From Lumbricus terrestris (taxonomy: Eukaryota > Annelida > Clitellata > Crassiclitellata > Lumbricidae): 64,000 bases of DNA. The stretch covers positions 5,921,177 through 5,985,176 of the forward strand of contig OX457053.1 in NCBI GenBank assembly GCA_949752735.1. The letters are read 5' to 3'. Below the pieces are notes generated by a model. The model saw nothing but the letters and a program-made list of their open reading frames with translations, did no database searches and had not been told where the DNA came from. A program made the translations under genes and the position numbers. This document shows positions 53,501 to 62,749 of the stretch, in pieces. Each line of letters opens with the position of its first letter. Within the stretch, counting starts at the first letter, position 1.

Positions 53501-55402
53501 TTTGATTTGATGTATGGCAGAGATGTGCGTGGCATGTTGCAATTGATGAAGGAAGAATGGTTGGCGAAAGATGTTGTACGTGAAGTGTCTGGCAAGAACG
53601 TGATTGACTATGTTTTACAATTACGTGAACGTATGCGTGTTGGATTGAAACTTGCTGGTGAAAATGCGGTTGATGCGAAAAGTAAATCGAAGCAACTGTA
53701 TGATAAGCAGTCACGTGCTGTGTCTTTTGAGGAAGGTGAAAAGGTTTTACTCTTGATTCCGTTGGTGGGTAAACCTTTACAGACCAAATATTGTGGACCG
53801 TATGTGGTTGTACGTCGACTTGGTCCGGTCGATTATTTAGTGAGTACCCCGGATCGAAGAAAAACGGAACGGGTGGTACATGTGAATCTGATGAAGCGAT
53901 ATGTGGATCGTATGGATGTGGTGTATGAGCGACCGAATGAGGAGGTGGTGGCTTCTGTGTTGGTGGTAAATCCGGATGTGAGGATGAATGATGTGACTTT
54001 AGAGGATAAGGTCTTACAATGTGAAGTGTCTGCTGAATGTCGTGCGGAATTGCGGGATGTTTTGCATGACTTTGCACATGTGTTTAGTGAAGTACCGGGT
54101 AAAACATCTATGGTGTCTCATAGAATTGATTTGGTTGAAGGTGCTCGCCCTGTTCGACAATACCCTTACAGGTTAAATCCTGAGAAAATGGCGAGGGTGG
54201 ATAAAGAGGTGAATCAGTTGTTGGAAGCGGGGATAATAGAGGAGTCCGAGAGTCCGTGGGCAGCTCCGATTGTCTTGGTGCCTAAGCCAAACGGTACAGA
54301 TCGTCTTTGTACAGATTTCAGGAAACTGAATGGATTATCTGTTCCGGATCCATTTCCTATGCCACGGGTGGAGGTGTTAATTGATCGAGTGGGTCAGTCA
54401 CGGTTTATAACAAAGCTGGATATGACTAAAGGTTACTGGCAGATCCCGATGCATCCGGAGTCAGTTCCGTTAACTGCGTTTGTCACCCCGAAAGGGCATT
54501 ACCAATGGAAATACATGAGTTTTGGCCTGAAGAATGCTCCGGCTTCGTTCTCAAGGTTAATTACGAAAGTGCTGAATGGATTGAATGAGTTTTGTGATGC
54601 TTATTTAGACGACATCATCATTTTCAGCTTAGCATGGTCGGATCATTTGGTTCATTTGCGAAAAGTGTTATCTCGAATAGCTGATGCTTGTTTAACTCTG
54701 AATCTGGCTAAATGTGTCTTTGCTAATGCGTCTGTGGATTTCTTGGGTCATCACATTGGGATTGACGGAGTTCAGCCAAGGTTGAAGAAGGTGGAAGCGG
54801 TGTTGAAATTTCCTAGGCCTGCTACTAAAAAACAGGTGCAATCTTTCTTAGGATTAGCGGGATACTATCAGAGGTACTTGCCTCATTTCTCTGATATTAC
54901 TTTGCCGCTCACGGCTTTGACAAAGAAAGGGATTCCTTTTAGATGGAATGAGGAAGCGGAGGTTGCTTTTCTTGATCTAAAATCTCGTCTGGCTTCTAGA
55001 CCTATCTTAATACCTCCTGACTTTACTAAACAGTTTTGTGTGGGTGTTGATGCTTCTCAATTCTGTCTGGGAGCGTGCTTGTTTCAGATGAAGGATGGAT
55101 TGGAACACCCGATCTGCTATTTGAGTCGGAAGCTGCTGCCGCAGGAGATTCGCTATTCGACCATAGAGAAGGAAGCGCTGGCACTGATGGTCGCCTTGCG
55201 GGCCTTTAGTGTCTACTTTGGATCCGCAGTCGTCCTGGTGTTCACCGATCATAAACCTTTGCAGTTCATCCATCAGATGGCGAACAAAAATATGAAGCTC
55301 TTGCGATGGAGTTTGGAGCTTGAACAGTACAACTTGGACATTAGACATCGTCCAGGCGAATGGAATGTTCTGCCGGACATTCTGAGTCGTCCATCTGCGT
55401 AA
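50588..55402 (+). CDS. Gag-Pol polyprotein, Gmr1-like family G (1604 aa, intact)
   Basis: Single ORF from the ATG at 50588. Residues 60-170 are a charged coiled coil with 11-residue repeats (EEKKMQIEAER, three copies, then variants). Residues 195-355 are capsid, whose end (about 262-350) resembles the vertebrate SCAN domain. Zinc knuckle CX2CX4HX4C at 436-449. Protease D519-S-G-A. Integrase zinc site H761/H768/C798/C801, then catalytic D831, D891, E927 (the last pair spaced DX35E). GPY module at 1070-1072. RT with D1278 and Y1339-L-D-D. RNase H with D1488, E1527 or E1529, and D1554. All catalytic residues are present. No frameshift separates gag and pol, so gag/pol stoichiometry must be set another way. 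It replicates the element via cytoplasmic particles. Confidence 0.95.
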   Translation: MASLEEELIPEFGDVRDIPSDTLRLVSETYGEDVEDVSRSQVRRMAMKPLSPKLGSAAWKLKAQAKKEEAELERLHLKEDREWEREKERMRFEEKKMQIEAEREEKKMQIEAEREEKKMQIEAEENKLRIAAEENKLRIEAEETKRRFDMEEKRMNMEFEKQRLEMDGRRIEGGGAVERPAHGNEDLRFGAALKFVPKFDSADIEHYFAAFEQAMTLHQIPMGKWSSLLQPQLSGKAAKVFAALSLEECVQYDIVKSALLTAYERIPEFYRKKFRGLRKEPRETYANYAFRLQSPFQRWIEGTNSWEELAKFKEVILMEQFVQALPIEVHRWLIDKSPDTVASAARLADEYAVLYKQGPNHYSGGFRRDFFDRTRGFSSDESEKKDVWERQGVGYKDGTRRDTNWGRRSPQRGTYGFNKPVRENDDVTGFGEPVTCAFCRAPGHTKASCWKLKRKEGTQMENWRGAKPVGLVQTVSAPVKPQSFPKPIESVDKLYAPFCVIGCVIDDEGARKEAVFLRDSGALQSLVSNEWLNEHEFVHMNETRLLRGISGSIVECPLVKVNVDCAFVQGEVLCCLMNSLPMAGVHCIVGNDTALAGQVLEVAVTTRAQARAHALRQSERETAVCSEAAPEQSEIVGQSTESADQERTPGEIIDRQVERMNFDEGDLSSLFAATESVVTERSELYVSRQELILRQRRCPELRPLYAQVDETVSVGGRVQPYALVDEVLVRRWEEKCTPLGMGVVQIVVPRDLRQKLLHVAHDIPAAGHLGTRKTLDRLTKHFWWPHVNRDVREYCRSCDVCQRLGKGNRNYRAPMVSMPVMEEVFQRLAMDIVGPLSVCEGTGNRFILTVFDLASHFPFAFPLKNHTAQDVAKCLCEVFSLFGFPKELLSDCGSEFMSDLMQVFVHECGIVQLKTSPYRPQTNGSCERFHRAMKDMLKALAETYPGSWDAMLPWILFAYREVPVQGTGFSAFDLMYGRDVRGMLQLMKEEWLAKDVVREVSGKNVIDYVLQLRERMRVGLKLAGENAVDAKSKSKQLYDKQSRAVSFEEGEKVLLLIPLVGKPLQTKYCGPYVVVRRLGPVDYLVSTPDRRKTERVVHVNLMKRYVDRMDVVYERPNEEVVASVLVVNPDVRMNDVTLEDKVLQCEVSAECRAELRDVLHDFAHVFSEVPGKTSMVSHRIDLVEGARPVRQYPYRLNPEKMARVDKEVNQLLEAGIIEESESPWAAPIVLVPKPNGTDRLCTDFRKLNGLSVPDPFPMPRVEVLIDRVGQSRFITKLDMTKGYWQIPMHPESVPLTAFVTPKGHYQWKYMSFGLKNAPASFSRLITKVLNGLNEFCDAYLDDIIIFSLAWSDHLVHLRKVLSRIADACLTLNLAKCVFANASVDFLGHHIGIDGVQPRLKKVEAVLKFPRPATKKQVQSFLGLAGYYQRYLPHFSDITLPLTALTKKGIPFRWNEEAEVAFLDLKSRLASRPILIPPDFTKQFCVGVDASQFCLGACLFQMKDGLEHPICYLSRKLLPQEIRYSTIEKEALALMVALRAFSVYFGSAVVLVFTDHKPLQFIHQMANKNMKLLRWSLELEQYNLDIRHRPGEWNVLPDILSRPSA
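50864..51022 (+). repeat. Coding minisatellite (33-bp unit) in gag of element G
   Basis: Three near-identical units encode EEKKMQIEAER (residues about 93-125), followed by variant units EENKLRIAA and EENKLRIEA. It builds the gag coiled coil. Confidence 0.88.
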
Positions 55403-55516
55403 TGTGAGTGGGAGCGGGTGAGGGCACACGTCAATCAGTGTCTCCACTTGTCTCCTCACCGCGGAGTCGTCGGGCGTGCTAGAGATGCTCTCTGGTACGT
55501 CTATCCTCGTCGTATG

Positions 55517-55685
55517 TCAATGGAACATTCTGTCATGAAAAGTCAAACACTGTCCAGAAACAGTTTCAATGGAACATTCTGTCAGGAAAAGTCAAACACT
55601 GTCCAGAAACAGTTTCAATGGAACATTCTGTCATGAAAAGTCAAACACTGTCCAGAAACAGTTTCAATGGAACGTTCTGTCATAA
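55517..55685 (+). repeat. 49-bp tandem repeat in the 3' untranslated region of element G
   Basis: Units begin TCAATGGAACATTCTGTCA at 55517, 55566, 55615 and 55664, so the period is 49 bp and there are just over three copies. It lies between the gag-pol stop and the polypurine tract. Confidence 0.88.
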
Positions 55686-56086
55686 AAGGAAAGCACGGAA
55701 TTCTTCGGCAATGAACTCTTCAGTGTGTCTGTAGTGTAGGGTGGCTTGTGCCGATGACCATTATACATTTTGGTTCATTTTTGATACACCAGTTGGTGTC
55801 CAAATTTTTTCTTGTGTTTCAGATATAGTTTTTTGGACATTTGAACTATTGATGTGTATGTATATATATCGTGATTACGTGTGAACTGATGATTTGGGTT
55901 ATATGAAGTTTGTGTATTCAGATCATGATTATATCGGACTCTTACGTTATTTGTGAGTGCGATGCATTATTTAGTTAAGTCTTGCTGAATTGCTTAGTAC
56001 GTGTAATGGCTTGTACTGAGTGATTTTGCATTTAGGCGTAGCATTGTTCGTATAGTTCGTCGTCCCCGTTGGACTCCTCATGTTCT

Positions 56087-56096
56087 GGTGGGGGGG
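56087..56096 (+). promoter_or_regulatory. Polypurine tract of element G
   Basis: GGTGGGGGGG-type purine run ending 2 nt (TA) before the 3' LTR begins at 56099. This is the expected plus-strand primer. Confidence 0.75.
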
Positions 56097-56098
56097 TA

Positions 56099-56546
56099 TG
56101 TGAGTGTTAGCTACCTATTACCCCTCTGGGCTTCCTTACTTGGACTCTCCTTGACTATGTGGGAGTTGAGGGAAGGGCAGGGCCTATTTAAAGGGCTACT
56201 ACTGTGGGGGCTTGCTTCTTGTCGTGGGTCTACTCTGTGGTGTGTGTTCGACTCCTGTTGAGCGTGGCGTGTGGTTCGTGTTCTACGACGTTTGTCTTCT
56301 TCGATTGCCGTCCCACCCCGTTGGTGAACTGGCCTACATCCGTCTTCCTTTGGGCTCCGTTAGCCTGGTGTGTCTTCACGTCAGCTCTGTCGAATCAGCT
56401 GTATCGGTCGTACTTCATGTCAGCTTTGGGTAACGTTAACCTACTTCTTGTCAGACTGCTCTGTTATTGAATAAATCGATGTTATTTTACATTACGGACC
56501 TGAGTATTACTCATCATCTTCTAGACTAGAGCAAGTGAACCCAACA
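56099..56546 (+). repeat. 3' LTR of element G
   Basis: 448 bp, same as 49812-50259 by eye over the whole length, including AATAAA at 56470-56475. Followed by the GTAT target duplication. Confidence 0.92.
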
Positions 56547-56548
56547 GT

Positions 56549-56760
56549 ATGTGCACTTGTTATAGCGCCCCTTCAAGCTCTCCCTACTCAGAGGCGCTCC
56601 CGAATGCAGAGCGGACACTGCATCGGAGTTTCACGCCGAAACGCTGAGCAATTGTGAGTGAAGGACTTGCCCAAGGTCCTTACGCGGCGAGGTGGATTCG
56701 AACCTCGAACCTTCCGGCTTCAAGGCAACGACGCCACTATACTACACCACCGCGCCCCAC
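56549..56760 (-). repeat. tRNA-derived SINE adjoining element G
   Basis: Same family and orientation as 48259-48474; starts GTGCACTTGTTATAGCGCC and ends CACCGCGCCCC. Element G inserted at the very 3' edge of this SINE, within GTAT. Confidence 0.87.
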
Positions 56761-57024
56761 AAATGTTGCTGTAGGTATAGAAAGATGGGCGGTCGTAGGT
56801 ATTTTTGCGGGGGTGGGGGTGGGGCAAATACAATGATCACGGTTAAATTTTTTGGAAGAGCTTGAAAAAAGTAATTTATATGATAACTGGTTCCCTCCTT
56901 ACAACGAAGAGTACAACCCCAAAATAGAACATTTTGACGTCACTGAGCAATTGAGTGGAGAAAAAGGACTTGCTCACGGACCATACGGAGTGACTGGCTG
57001 ACTAACTGAACGGAAGCTCAATAA

Positions 57025-57258
57025 GTTATCGTGACCCACTTACTCTAGTCGATCAGCTACTTTATATATGACCCACTTACTGTAGTCAATCGGTTCCCAT
57101 GACCCATTTACTCCAACCAAACGGCTCCCGTGACCCACATTCCCTAACCAATCGGTTACTGTGACCTACTTACCCTAGCCAATGGGCTACCGTGACCCAT
57201 TTATTCTAACCAATCAGCTACCGTGACCCACTTACTCTAACCAATCGGTTATCATGCC
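57025..57258 (+). repeat. 31-bp minisatellite carrying CCAAT boxes
   Basis: Seven units begin GACCCA(C/T) at about 57032, 57070, 57101, 57132, 57163, 57194 and 57225. Later units contain CTAACCAATCGGTTACCGT, a short palindrome centred on the CCAAT box. Confidence 0.88.
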
Positions 57259-57518
57259 TCCAAGAGTGGTCTCAACGATTGGTTATACATAAATCTCTGT
57301 TTACGCTGATGATTCCATTTTGTGGTATAGTTCTGCTCTGAGTTGTCTGAACGTTGAAGACCACAGATGTCTTGCATATATCAGAATGATTTCAAGTGTT
57401 TCTTCATGAATTGTTTACCTGTTTCTGACGTGCATGCATCATATCACACCTTCCTTTATCAGGTGTGAATTGATATTCCCAGGTGTGATCCGTGAAGTGA
57501 TTGGGTGGAGATATTAAG

Positions 57519-57698
57519 TGGCCGGTATGTATGTATGTATGTATGTATGCATGTATGTGTGTATGTGTGTATGTGTGTCGGTGTGCCTGTGTGTGTATGT
57601 GCGTATGCGTGTATGTGAGTATGTATGCATGCATGTATGTATGTATGTATGTAGGCTATGTATGTATGTATGTATGTATGCATTTATGTATGTATGTA

Positions 57699-57731
<33 letters not shown>

Positions 57732-57800
57732 ATGTATGTATGTATGTATGTATGTATGTATGTATGTTTGTATGTATGTATGTATGTGTGTATGTCTACA
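57519..57800 (+). repeat. (TGTA)n microsatellite
   Basis: TATG/TGTG tetramers over about 280 bp. Confidence 0.95.
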
Positions 57801-58685
57801 TATGTTTCAAGATGCTTTAAATTTGACCACAGTTTTTATTGCTTAATATAGCAGAAACAAAGCATCTATGTACACTCAAAACATATAGGAGCTAAAAAAA
57901 AAGCAAAGGGAAAGAACCCTTAAGTGACCACTGTCCAAATGTCGGGGTTGCCCTAATACAGGTGAGCTGAAGCAACAACAAATTAAGTGCAAATATGTTA
58001 ATAAGACTATAAGGCACAAATATGTCTTAATTATATAGTGAACTAAATCGGAAATGTCTTAAGGTGTTGTCGTGCCTGCCCACAGCATCCATTTAGCAAA
58101 GCATGTAAAAAAATAAAAGAGCATATAGGCTGATTCGTAGATGATGGATATTCGGCATCTTGACATGAGACAGCGTCCAGGATGGGATTTTTAAGTTTGC
58201 ATTTTCTAGATCGTTGGTCCTTCAGTGAGAATTACGGAAAGATTTAATAAGCAGACAAATACCATTGGGTAAAGCTTTCTGACAGAGCTGCGCTGAGGTC
58301 TGGAATGGCGGCAATCTTTGGGGTAACGTACCCATAGAACATATGCAAGCAATTCTACCGACCAAGGGTATTTAATTGATAAGATACGGCTGAAATGAAA
58401 GACCGTTGTGATATTGTAGACTGAAAACCAACGAGCCTTGAACCGTATACATGCATGCAACCAAATCCCCATTTCAAAACAAGCCTCAGTTCAAAAATTA
58501 TAATTGCCTTCTTAGTAAACAGACAAGTGTTATTTATTTCCATCAAGTTACCATACCAATTTATATATATATACAGTGAATATATACATGTATAAATACA
58601 TGTGTGTACTGTATATAATTATGTCACGACACTTTATGTAGTGCATTTTAAAGTGTTTCAAAGAAATATTCAAATATGCACATAT
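57801..58685. other. Intronic unique DNA, nothing recognised
   Basis: AT-rich, no feature supported. Confidence 0.4.
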
Positions 58686-58800
58686 GTTGCAGAATTATGC
58701 ACTGCAGAGTTACACATTACAGAATTACACATTCCATGCTTACACACTGCAAAATTGCACATTACACAATTAGACATTGCATAATTGCCCATTACAGAAT
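58686..58800 (+). repeat. Imperfect ACACATTGCAGAATT minisatellite
   Basis: About eight 13-14-bp units of the type TTACACATTACAGAA. Confidence 0.7.
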
Positions 58801-59469
58801 CAAAGAACCGTTTTGATGAGTGTTATACAATTATATCACGGTTATCACCATTAATGCTCTGGTGCATGGGTGCCCGCACATAGAGGCACTGGAAAATTAA
58901 CACCTGTTTTTTGGCTACTACTGTTTTTTTAAACAAATTAGGCTAATTAGCTCTAACGATGCAAATTATGAACTGTCATTTCTACCCTAAACATATTGCA
59001 GTTCTAAATCAATTTGTTTAGCCGTAAAAGCATTTTACGCAGGTAAAGAATTTTGTAAAAAAAACAAGCGTTCATCGTCATCCGAATATAATGAGAATAA
59101 TTAGGTCTGCCATGGATGATGGGAAAGGAGATTAGTGGTTGTGCGTGCAGAACTTCAAAAAATTTCTCAGAGGAAGCCCTGATGTACAGAAGAAATTCCA
59201 AGCTTAGATTTTTAGATAAAACGAAACAGATTCGACGTCCAATTAAAAGTCAATTTTCTCCTTCCTTCCTTCTGCTCTTTAGCCGTTGTTTTGAAGAAGA
59301 ATGCTGCACCCTATATTAGATTAGATTTTAATCAGTTTACTGCGAGCAATAGGCTATTTATTCGCAGTGTGTAAATATGGTATTGAAATACAGCCATGGC
59401 AGAACCCAGATATATTTTATGTACTGACGGAGAGCTGATGCGTGTCAGCCTTCAAAGCAAGTTATACAC

Positions 59470-59575
59470 CATGCATCTGTTCTGGCCGCACTGCATTCTG
59501 GTTATCGTATTGGCCTGTCAAGCGGGAGATTGGGGGTTCGAATTTCGACTATAGGGGCAGAAACGTGTTGGATAT
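59470..59575 (+). repeat. Possible second-type tRNA-derived SINE fragment
   Basis: CTGGTTATCGTATTGGCC (box A-like) then GGGGGTTCGAATTTCG (box B-like), 30-40 bp apart. Sequence unlike the main SINE family. Confidence 0.4.
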
Positions 59576-59710
59576 TACTCTGTCTCTATATAACCAACTC
59601 AGCTATACGCACACTCGGTGGGAAAATAAGACGGTGAGAGAGAAGGCTGACCACCCTCCTGTCTCTAGTTACTAAGTCTTCATTATTTCCCTGGCTGCCT
59701 ATAATTAATT

Positions 59711-60110
59711 ATGGGGCTACTCTTCCTTCTCTTCCACCTTCCTTCTTCGTCTCCTCCTTTTCCTACTCCTCCTTCTCTTCCCTCTCAACCTTCTCTTCCC
59801 TCTCCTTCTTTTCTTCCTCCTTCTCCTCTTCCCTTTCTGTTTTTCATCCACCTTCTCCTATTTTCACCTTCTTCCTCTTTCTTATCCTTCTCCTTTCTCT
59901 CCTCTTCCTTCTCTTCCACTTCCTGCGTTTTCTCCTTCACGTCCTCCTCCTACTTCTTCGCTTTCTCCTTTTCCTCCTACTGCTTCTCCTTCTCCTTCTC
60001 TGTCTCCTCCTCCTTCTCATCCTCCTTCTCCTCTTCCTTCTCCTCTTCCTTCTCCTCCTCCTCCCCCTCCTCCGGCTCCTCCGGCTCCTCCTCCTCCTTC
60101 TCACAGCTGG
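59711..60110 (+). repeat. 400-bp pyrimidine (TTC/TCC) tract
   Basis: Almost pure C/T with CTTCTCCTCC words, ending about 40 bp before the Eph splice acceptor at 60151. Arg- or Ser-rich ORFs are artefacts. Confidence 0.92.
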
Positions 60111-60151
60111 TATATAAGCCTCGTTCCTACATGTGTTCTCTCCATTTCCAG

Positions 60152-60480
60152 GCAAGGAGGCCTTCAAGCTCCTCTACTACGAGGCCGAATCAGACTTCGC
60201 GAATTCGATGATGCCGACCTGGGACGAGGACACCTACCGCCACATCGATGTCATCGCGGCTGATAAGGTCTTCACCGACAACAACGACGCCATCATCAAC
60301 GTAGAGACCCGCAGCGTGGCCGTCGCTCGGTCGGGGGTCTATCTGGCCTTCTACGACCGCGGAGCATGTGTCACCCTGCTGTCCGTCAGGGTCTACTACT
60401 TCGTCTGTCCGGCCATCTCTGCCAACCTCGCTCTCTTCCCTAACACAACGACCGGACCTGAACTGACGTCTATTTCTCAG
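60152..60480 (+). CDS. Eph: Eph receptor, exon encoding C-terminal half of the ligand-binding domain
   Basis: The exon follows a very long pyrimidine tract and the acceptor CCATTTCCAG (ending 60151). It enters in phase 1, completing the Cys codon begun in the exon ending at 49774. The product contains FKLLYYEAESDF, HIDVIAADKVFT, VYLAFYDRGACVTLLSVRVYY and LALFPNTTTG. These are line-by-line counterparts of the Eph ligand-binding domain (YYYESD, IDTIAADESF, FYLAFQDxGACIALVSVRVFY, FPDTxTG). The donor is CAG|GTGGAA at 60480/60481, phase 0. The open frame runs on only into an in-frame stop just inside the intron. No frameshift or missing Cys is seen. The intron before it is 10.4 kb, mostly a retrotransposon. 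Confidence 0.93.
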
Positions 60481-60589
60481 GTGGAACAATAGGCTGCTGT
60501 TGTTTTCATTGTTGCTATTGTTTTTGTTTTTATTCGGTGATTTTATTCGAGGTAAATTGATTCAAAGGGAAAGAGAAATATGTTTGTAT

Positions 60590-60798
60590 GCGTACTTGCT
60601 ATAGCGCCCCTTCAAGCTCTCTATTCAGAGGCGCTCCCGACTGCAGAGCGGACACTGCATCGGAGTTTCACGCCGAAGCGCTGAGCAATTGCGAGTGAAG
60701 GACTTGCCCAAGGTCCTACGCGGCGACTTGATGTGGATTCGAACCTCGAACCTTCCGGCTTCAAGGCAACGACGCCACCACTATACTACACCACGCCT
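60590..60798 (-). repeat. tRNA-derived SINE in Eph intron, minus orientation
   Basis: Same family as 48259-48474; body nearly identical (GCGGACACTGCATCGGAGTT block), with tail GCTATAGCGCCCC at its left end. Confidence 0.88.
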
Positions 60799-60935
60799 CA
60801 GTTAGGCGTTGTGCTCTTCAGGCGGCTGGCCAGTCGTGTCCCTCACACTTGTTGTATGCATGCGCTTAAAGGTTATGGACGTATAATTTGTGTGTATGCA
60901 AGTATGTTATGTGTGTCTCTATGCACCAAAAGCAT

Positions 60936-61152
60936 ATGGGGCGCGTTGGTCCAGTGGGAATGCTTGTTGCCTTCCAGCCGGAGCTTTGCAGGCTCGAATC
61001 TACCTCAAACCGCATCGTAGGGACCGTGTGCAAGTCCTTCACACGCAATTGCTCATGCACTTTGGCGCGAAATTCCGATTCAGTGTCCTGTGCTTTAGTC
61101 GGAAGTGCTTCTGAGTATAAATCTTGAAGGAGCGCTATAACAAGTGCGCATA
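60936..61152 (+). repeat. tRNA-derived SINE in Eph intron, plus orientation
   Basis: Starts GGGGCGCGTTGGTCCAGTGG (box A) with GCAGGCTCGAATCTACC (box B) and ends GGAGCGCTATAACAAGTGC. More diverged than the other copies. Confidence 0.82.
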
Positions 61153-61324
61153 CATACACTCAGTTAGAACAGCATTTTCTAAATACCTACCTTGCATGAT
61201 CAAGTAACACATTGTTTATAATTAGCCTAATTTTAGGCACATAACTTATAATAGAATTATTTTGAAGGACTCAATAATAATATTCCTTTACAGAATTCCT
61301 TCAGATTAAAGTTGAATCTGCCAA

Positions 61325-61450
61325 CCAATAAATATATATATCAATATATATATATATACATCAATATGTATGTACATCAATATATATCAATATATATCAT
61401 TATATATCATTATATATATATCAATATATATATATCATATGTCAATTATA
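61325..61450. repeat. AT-rich TATATCAATATA repeat
   Basis: TATATATCAA words over about 125 bp. Confidence 0.85.
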
Positions 61451-61732
61451 TATCTTGTTCTTTGCGCATGCGTATTGTGGCAGTCGTTTCCGTTTAACGA
61501 CGTCCTGTTGCATCAAGCATCATTACCGTCAATGATCATTATTGTCACCCTCCTCCGTTGTCCACACTTTGGACTGGCACCGTATACAAACAGTGACGGA
61601 TTTCCACACTCGTGTGCATATCTATAGGCTGATGTTTATTTAACTATCTATCAAACGATGGCGCGCTGTGTTTGTGTTTACAATTGCTATTGTCTGGTGA
61701 CGTGTGTGGTTCCGCCGATTCTTCCATTACAG

Positions 61733-61913
61733 GTGAACGGCAGGTGTGTTGTTAACGCCGTCATTGATCAGCTGCCGTCATACCTGTGCAAGGCGGATGG
61801 CAGCTGGTACTACAACACGGGTCGATGCGTCTGCATGCCAGGATTCGAACCCGTCGTCGAAGAGGAGCTGCTGACGGATGAGGACGGGTCGGCATCACAA
61901 ACGCTATGCAAAG
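61733..61913 (+). CDS. Eph: Eph receptor, exon encoding start of the Cys-rich (Sushi/EGF-like) region
   Basis: The exon follows the acceptor CTTCCATTACAG (ending 61732), in phase 0. It encodes VNGRCVVNAV, LPSYLCKADGSWYY, GRCVCMPGFEPV and a terminal LCK. This matches the segment after the Eph ligand-binding domain (V-x-G-x-C-V...CxADGxWxxxxGxCxCxxGxE). The donor is AAAG|GTTGTT after 61913, phase 1. Joined to the preceding exon the protein reads TSISQ then VNGRCVV, as expected. An acidic insert (EEELLTDEDGS) lies before the last Cys and is longer than I recall for vertebrate receptors. The rest of the receptor (remaining Cys-rich part, fibronectin III repeats, transmembrane segment, kinase, SAM) must lie beyond the right edge. 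Confidence 0.9.
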
Positions 61914-62039
61914 GTTGTTCACATAATTATTTCAATTCTACTTTTTTATTTTAAATTTTATTAATTTTAATTAATATTTTCGTTTTATAGTTTTTTGTTG
62001 TTGCTCTCATGCTAAGCTTTGCAACGCATTTGTCAGATT

Positions 62040-62210
62040 CATTCAGTCATTCATTCGTTCGTTCGTTCGTTCGTTCATTCATTCAATCAATCAATCAATC
62101 AATCAATCAAACTTTCAGTCATTCATTCATTCAATCAATCAATCAAACTTTCATTCATTCATTCAATCAATCAATCATTCAAACTTTCATTCATTCATTC
62201 ATTATCAGAA
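62040..62210 (+). repeat. (ATTC)n and (CAAT)n microsatellite
   Basis: Alternating blocks of ATTC/GTTC and CAAT tetramers. Confidence 0.92.
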
Positions 62211-62224
62211 TTCGATCATGTTAG

Positions 62225-62485
62225 AATAAGATTAGATTAGAATTAGAATTTGTGGCTGACCCCTCGCCAGAGGGAATAATCCTAGCCTGAAGGGAAAGAA
62301 GAAGAGATTACAATTAGATTAAAATTAGATTAGAATTGGATTAAAATTATATTAGAATTAGGCCATATTAGAATAAGATTAGATTAGAATCAGATTAGAA
62401 TCAGATTGGAATTAGATTAGAATCAGATCATATTAGAATGAGATTAGATTAGAATTAGATTAAAATTGGATTAGAATAAGATTAG
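62225..62485 (+). repeat. TTAGATTAGAA minisatellite
   Basis: About twenty 11-bp-like units, interrupted by a unique 50-bp block near 62250-62300. Confidence 0.88.
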
Positions 62486-62749
62486 TTGGTTTCGTTGTTC
62501 ATAATTAGTTGTTACGGCTAATGAGGAGAGTCTGATTCGGTTTGCTTTAAATCACCTGGGAATAATAATGGTCAGAGTTGGATTAATGTGTTTGACCGTG
62601 TGTAAGATAATTATGAGAAGTTATCAGGCAATGTCAGCCATCAGTGCATATGCCTGTGCTTCACGGATAAGAAGAATGCAGACGGAGAACAATGGGCATT
62701 GTTTGCGTATTGTGTCTGCCACACTGCATGATAGGAATGGATTGATGAA

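Larger units (their letters stand above)
49812..56546 (+). mobile_element. Complete Gmr1-like Ty3/gypsy retrotransposon, family G
   Basis: Two direct LTRs of 448 bp (49812-50259 and 56099-56546), identical by eye, flank one gag-pol ORF. A primer-binding site follows the 5' LTR and a G-rich polypurine tract precedes the 3' LTR. A 4-bp duplication, GTAT (49808-49811 and 56547-56550), flanks the element, as expected of integrase-mediated insertion. Pol order is protease, integrase, reverse transcriptase, RNase H, which defines the Gmr1 group. There is no env-like ORF. Identical LTRs and an intact ORF imply a very recent insertion. It lies in the same orientation as the Eph gene, just upstream of a SINE. 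Confidence 0.93.
49775..60151 (+). other. Eph intron hosting a complete LTR retrotransposon
   Basis: The intron runs from the GTAAGC donor to the CCATTTCCAG acceptor, 10,377 bp. About 6.7 kb of it is element G. The remainder is a SINE, a 31-bp CCAAT-containing minisatellite, a TGTA satellite, AT-rich unique sequence and a 400-bp pyrimidine tract next to the acceptor. The exon phases on either side (1/1) match, so the intron call is strong. Confidence 0.88.

Noticed and set aside
57025..57258. CRISPR array
   Set aside because: Units are contiguous 31-bp repeats with no unique spacers, and the DNA is animal.
59937..60167. Arg-rich minus-strand ORF
   Set aside because: It is the complement of the TTC/TCC tract, with no other support.
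60133..60492. A complete small gene starting at the ATG at 60133
   Set aside because: That ATG lies inside the intron end. The homology begins after the AG at 60151 and the codon phase fits the exon at 49576-49774.
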